Below are positions 5,951 to 7,726 of a stretch of 7,726 bases of DNA, piece after piece. Under the pieces are notes generated by a model. That model ran no database searches, was not told where the DNA came from, and worked only from the letters and a program-made list of their open reading frames with translations. The stretch lies in the NCBI GenBank assembly GCA_035949255.1, contig DASZIL010000108.1:1-7726 (forward strand). Direction: 5' to 3'. The stretch comes from GAS188 sp035949255 (GTDB lineage: Bacteria > Pseudomonadota > Alphaproteobacteria > Rhizobiales > Beijerinckiaceae). The position numbers were made by a program, and so were the translations under genes. The first letter of the stretch is position 1; every line of letters begins with the position of its first letter.

Positions 5951-6676
5951 ATGGACGAAGGTTTCGCTGAATCCGCAAGAGCATGGCCAAAGACGTCGCG
6001 CAATAAGGTGCGTCGTTATCCGGCACGGGGAAGCTATGATCAGCCCGACATCTACAAAATCCTCGACGCCGCGCTCCTTTGCCACGTCGCCTATTGCATC
6101 GACGGGCAGCCCTATTGCACCCCGACCGCCTTCTGGCGCGACGGCGACCGCCTCTTCTGGCACGGGTCTTCCGCGAGCCGGATGCTGCGCACCTTGGCCC
6201 AGGCAACGCCCGCTTGCGTGACGGTCTGCCATTGCGACGGCATCGTGCTCGCGCGCTCGGCCTTCCATCACTCGATCAATTATCGCTCGGTGATGGCTTT
6301 CGGGAACGCCGAGATCGTCGACGGCGAGGAAGCGAAGATCGAAGCGGCGCGCATGTTCGTGAACCGCTACTTCCCCGGGCGCTGGGACGCCATCAAGCGG
6401 CCGAGCGTTCAGGAGATGAAAGCGTCGACCTTCATCACCATGCGCATCGAGGAGGCCTCCGCGAAGACGCGTACCGGCCCGCCGGTCGATGACGAGCCCG
6501 ATTACGCGCTTCCGATCTGGGCAGGGGTTGTCCCGCTGCGCATGGTTGTGGGCGCGCCGCTCGATTGTCCGCGCCAGCACCAGGATGCGCGCCGCGGCGC
6601 CGGCCTCTCCCTCTACCGCGATGGCAGGCTGCTCGGCGAAGTGCTCACCGAGGCGCGCGAGGCTTCCGCTTCGTAA
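5951..6676 (+). CDS. Pyridoxamine 5'-phosphate oxidase family (Pyridox_ox_2/NimA-like) FMN-binding protein
   Basis: The 241-residue protein belongs to the split-barrel flavin-binding group related to pyridoxamine 5'-phosphate oxidase. Family landmarks appear in order: ALLCHVAYCIDGQPYCTPTA (41-60, the first barrel strands), FWRDGDRLFWHGSSASRMLR (61-80, a phosphate/FMN-binding segment), the highly characteristic LARSAFHHSINYRSVMAFG (100-118), and KTRTGPPVDDEPDYALPIWA (172-191) near the C-terminus. Proteins of this kind are cytosolic homodimers that bind FMN; some are nitroimidazole reductases, most have no known substrate. It is not a canonical PdxH. The ATG is preceded by GAGG (5940-5943) at 7-nt spacing. 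The gene is divergent from a MocR/PdxR regulator with a shared 110-bp control region, so it is the likely regulatory target. A salvage or redox role around B6 vitamers or small aromatic compounds is inference. Confidence 0.92.
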   Translation: MDEGFAESARAWPKTSRNKVRRYPARGSYDQPDIYKILDAALLCHVAYCIDGQPYCTPTAFWRDGDRLFWHGSSASRMLRTLAQATPACVTVCHCDGIVLARSAFHHSINYRSVMAFGNAEIVDGEEAKIEAARMFVNRYFPGRWDAIKRPSVQEMKASTFITMRIEEASAKTRTGPPVDDEPDYALPIWAGVVPLRMVVGAPLDCPRQHQDARRGAGLSLYRDGRLLGEVLTEAREASAS

Positions 6677-6693
6677 GTTCGAGGAGGGCCGCC

Positions 6694-6759
6694 ATGACCA
6701 GAGCGCGCTCGTTTGCGGAGCCGGCCGGTCGCCCACGTGGGTTTGTCCGTAAAACTTAA
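6694..6759 (+). CDS. Putative 21-residue small protein or truncated gene start
   Basis: ATG 6694 follows an excellent Shine-Dalgarno site GAGGAGGG (6681-6688) with 5-nt spacing and lies 17 bp after the flavoprotein stop, as the next gene of an operon would. The product (MTRARSFAEPAGRPRGFVRKT) is basic and ends at TAA. After the stop the frame stays open for about 22 codons, and a second frame (GTG 6737 to TAG 6808, with VKLKNGSTRNARLAARLAL) also looks protein-like. It may therefore be the surviving start of a larger gene broken by a frameshift or deletion. I do not recognise it. Confidence 0.3.
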   Translation: MTRARSFAEPAGRPRGFVRKT

Positions 6760-6823
6760 GAACGGATCAACGCGAAACGCGAGGCTCGCCGCGCGCCTTG
6801 CCCTCTAGAGCGGCTGGATAACC

Positions 6824-6922
6824 CTAATTAGACATACGGTCGAGCGCAGCTTCGAAGGCGGGCCTCAGCGCTGGCACGCCATATGGACCGAGCCCGGCCA
6901 AGAGCGCCGGGTGTGCATCCAT
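6824..6922 (-). CDS. Putative 32-residue ORF, possibly a gene remnant
   Basis: ATG 6922-6920 to TAG 6826-6824 reads a plausible helical peptide, including GLGPYGVPALRPAFEAALDR. Codons are mostly G/C-ending, like the main genes and unlike the neighbouring gene. There is no Shine-Dalgarno site, and the frame is open only about 12 codons further upstream. This looks more like the tail of a lost gene than an expressed small protein. I do not recognise the family. Confidence 0.2.
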   Translation of the reverse strand: MDAHPALLAGLGPYGVPALRPAFEAALDRMSN

Positions 6923-6936
6923 CACGCATCGTTTGT

Positions 6937-6965
6937 TGCGCAACTTGGGGAATTCCCCTTATCCT
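6937..6965 (+). promoter_or_regulatory. Candidate promoter for the DUF1311-like gene
   Basis: TTGCGC (6937-6942) and TATCCT (6960-6965) are 17 bp apart, matching housekeeping sigma spacing with moderate element quality. Two perfect palindromes lie within or overlapping it: GTTGCGCAAC (6935-6944) over the -35 and GGGGAATTCCCC (6947-6958) in the spacer, where a regulator could bind. Motif match only. Confidence 0.3.
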
Positions 6966-6982
6966 GCACGAAACAGGATAAG
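6958..6982 (+). promoter_or_regulatory. Perfect 9-bp hairpin in the leader of the DUF1311-like gene
   Basis: CTTATCCTG (6958-6966) and CAGGATAAG (6974-6982) are exact inverted copies around the 7-nt loop CACGAAA. The right arm contains AGGA, which would be the ribosome-binding site if translation began at the in-frame ATG at 6990. The stem could then hide that site. If it is instead read as DNA, it is a symmetric protein-binding site just downstream of the candidate -10. Confidence 0.5.
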
Positions 6983-7016
6983 CGCGGTTATGCGCGAATG
7001 GGCAAAAAATAATTCC

Positions 7017-7726
7017 ATGAGGGTTGCATGGCTGTGCGCGGCCGTGGTTTGCGCAAGTAGCATCGTTGCTCACGCTCAGGTCCAGGGCGGCCCTAGCTTC
7101 GATTGCTCCAAATCTGCCAAGCTAGACGAATTGGCGATCTGCAGAGATCCCGGTCTTTCGGCATTGGATCGCGCCGCGAATGCCGCATACCTGCAGGTCA
7201 AACGTCAGTCCGGCCCTCAGGTCGCAAACCAGATGGGCCGTAAATTTCTAGCGTTGCGCGCGGAGTGTCGAAACGACAGGCTGTGCATCCTTAGGCAATA
7301 CTCAGCGATCATCAAAGCCTATAAGGAAGCAGGGTCGACCGTCGATTTTCCCACGTGGGCGGTAGGGCAAGCGCCTGATATCCCAACACCTCAAACTCCG
7401 GCCCCGTCCGTTAGCGAGCCTCCACAGAGCGTAGCTAGTGCACCGGTATCGGCCGCTCCAGTAGAGACACCTGCGGCGACCGTAAGTGTCCCGGAGCCGG
7501 ATCGACAGGCTATTAGCGTTGGGGCATCCCCCGCGCCATCAACAGTCACATCGGTTCGATCGGCTACAGTGTCGAATGGCGCGAGCTCTTCTAACGATGG
7601 TGTTTCATTGTGGGTCATCGTGATTGTAGTAGGGATGATTGGATACGGCATTTACCGTGTGCATCGATGGTTTGCGGCGCGCCGAGCAGTTAGGCAGATC
7701 ATCGCGGATCGAGCGCCGATATTTGC
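7017..7726 (+). CDS. Secreted, membrane-anchored protein with DUF1311/LprI-like domain; 3' end outside window
   Basis: The frame is open to the right edge with 236 complete codons. Residues 1-20 form a signal peptide with a likely cut after AHA (18-20). Residues 26-105 resemble the DUF1311/LprI (PF07007) domain: SFDCSKSAKLDELAICRDPG (27-46), then LSALDRAANAAYLQV and LRAECRNDRLCILRQY, with four cysteines (30, 42, 84, 90) suited to two disulfides. Residues about 118-195 are a Pro/Ser/Ala/Val-rich, low-complexity linker. A hydrophobic segment at 197-213 is followed by basic residues (RVHRWFAARRAVRQ), predicting a periplasmic domain tethered to the inner membrane. Some family members inhibit lysozyme (M. 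tuberculosis LprI); that role is not shown here. ATG 7017 gives the usual short signal peptide but lacks a clear Shine-Dalgarno site; ATG 6990 is in frame, adds nine residues and has AGGA 11 nt upstream. Codons such as GTA, CCA, AGT and CTA are commoner than in the other genes. Confidence 0.83.
   Translation, partial: MRVAWLCAAVVCASSIVAHAQVQGGPSFDCSKSAKLDELAICRDPGLSALDRAANAAYLQVKRQSGPQVANQMGRKFLALRAECRNDRLCILRQYSAIIKAYKEAGSTVDFPTWAVGQAPDIPTPQTPAPSVSEPPQSVASAPVSAAPVETPAATVSVPEPDRQAISVGASPAPSTVTSVRSATVSNGASSSNDGVSLWVIVIVVGMIGYGIYRVHRWFAARRAVRQIIADRAPIF

Larger units (their letters stand above)
6677..7016. other. 340-bp gap with several very short ORFs, half a repeat and clustered dyads
   Basis: No ordinary gene is visible. 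The region holds a 21-codon ORF with a strong ribosome-binding site (6694-6759), a 23-codon frame (6737-6808) ending at a CTCTAGAG palindrome (6803-6810), a half-copy of an intergenic repeat (TAGAGCGGCTGG, 6806-6817), a 32-codon minus-strand ORF (6922-6824), and three dyads at 6935-6982. The base composition becomes richer in A/T towards 7016. The mixture of fragments suggests decayed coding sequence or an old junction. Confidence 0.5.

Noticed and set aside
5888..6736. Minus-strand 282-codon open frame
   Set aside because: It is antisense to the flavoprotein, which has strong family motifs and a good ribosome-binding site, and it would also run into the regulator control region.
6828..7073. 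Minus-strand 81-codon open frame
   Set aside because: It overlaps the signal-peptide coding region and leader of the plus-strand gene and shows no domain pattern.
7391..7651. Minus-strand 86-codon open frame
   Set aside because: It is the reverse complement of the Pro/Ser/Val-rich linker of the DUF1311-like protein; its Gly/Thr/Ala-rich product follows from low-complexity sequence.
1..7726. CRISPR arrays, tRNA or rRNA genes, insertion sequences
   Set aside because: I saw no regularly spaced repeats, no cloverleaf with conserved TPsiC and acceptor sequence, no rRNA stretches and no transposase motifs on either strand.

Overview
The window is GC-rich DNA with coding density and codon use typical of an alphaproteobacterium. 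Two palindromic intergenic repeats of a type scattered through genomes of the Hyphomicrobiales (Rhizobiales) sit at 1874-1974, and with the gene set they point to that order. I cannot name a genus.

Layout. Positions 1-5840 are all minus-strand genes. In transcription order they are a MocR/PdxR-type regulator (5840-4371), an O6-methylguanine-DNA methyltransferase ogt (4333-3794), a 361-bp non-coding gap, a membrane-anchored TAXI-type solute-binding protein (3432-2032), a repeat-bearing gap, a PhzS-like FAD monooxygenase (1814-531) and, 16 bp further on, the first 171 codons of an uncharacterised protein with an HATL motif reminiscent of 2H phosphoesterases (514 to the left edge). The plus strand carries an FMN-binding, pyridoxamine 5'-phosphate oxidase-family protein (5951-6676), divergent from the regulator. 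After 340 bp of largely non-coding sequence comes a secreted, membrane-anchored protein with a four-cysteine DUF1311/LprI-like domain (7017 to the right edge).

How the genes may work together. The clearest unit is the divergent regulator/flavoprotein pair. Their 110-bp intergenic region holds an AAAGTGGTCCA site that closely resembles the PdxR operator core described in other bacteria, plus a flanking dyad. The regulator has an intact PLP-binding lysine motif, so PLP-responsive control of the flavoprotein and of itself is the simplest reading; ogt probably rides on the regulator transcript. The monooxygenase and the HATL protein look like a second two-gene unit. The TAXI protein has no TRAP permease gene beside it in this window.

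The right-hand 1 kb differs in character. The last gene uses noticeably more A/T-ending codons than the rest. Its upstream region packs a series of perfect dyads, one possibly hiding a ribosome-binding site, next to very short ORFs and a half-copy of an intergenic repeat. Nothing here forms a clearly new multi-gene system. The points most worth following up are the MocR operator region, the lone TAXI protein with its cytoplasmic tail, the HATL gene, and the structured leader of the DUF1311 gene.
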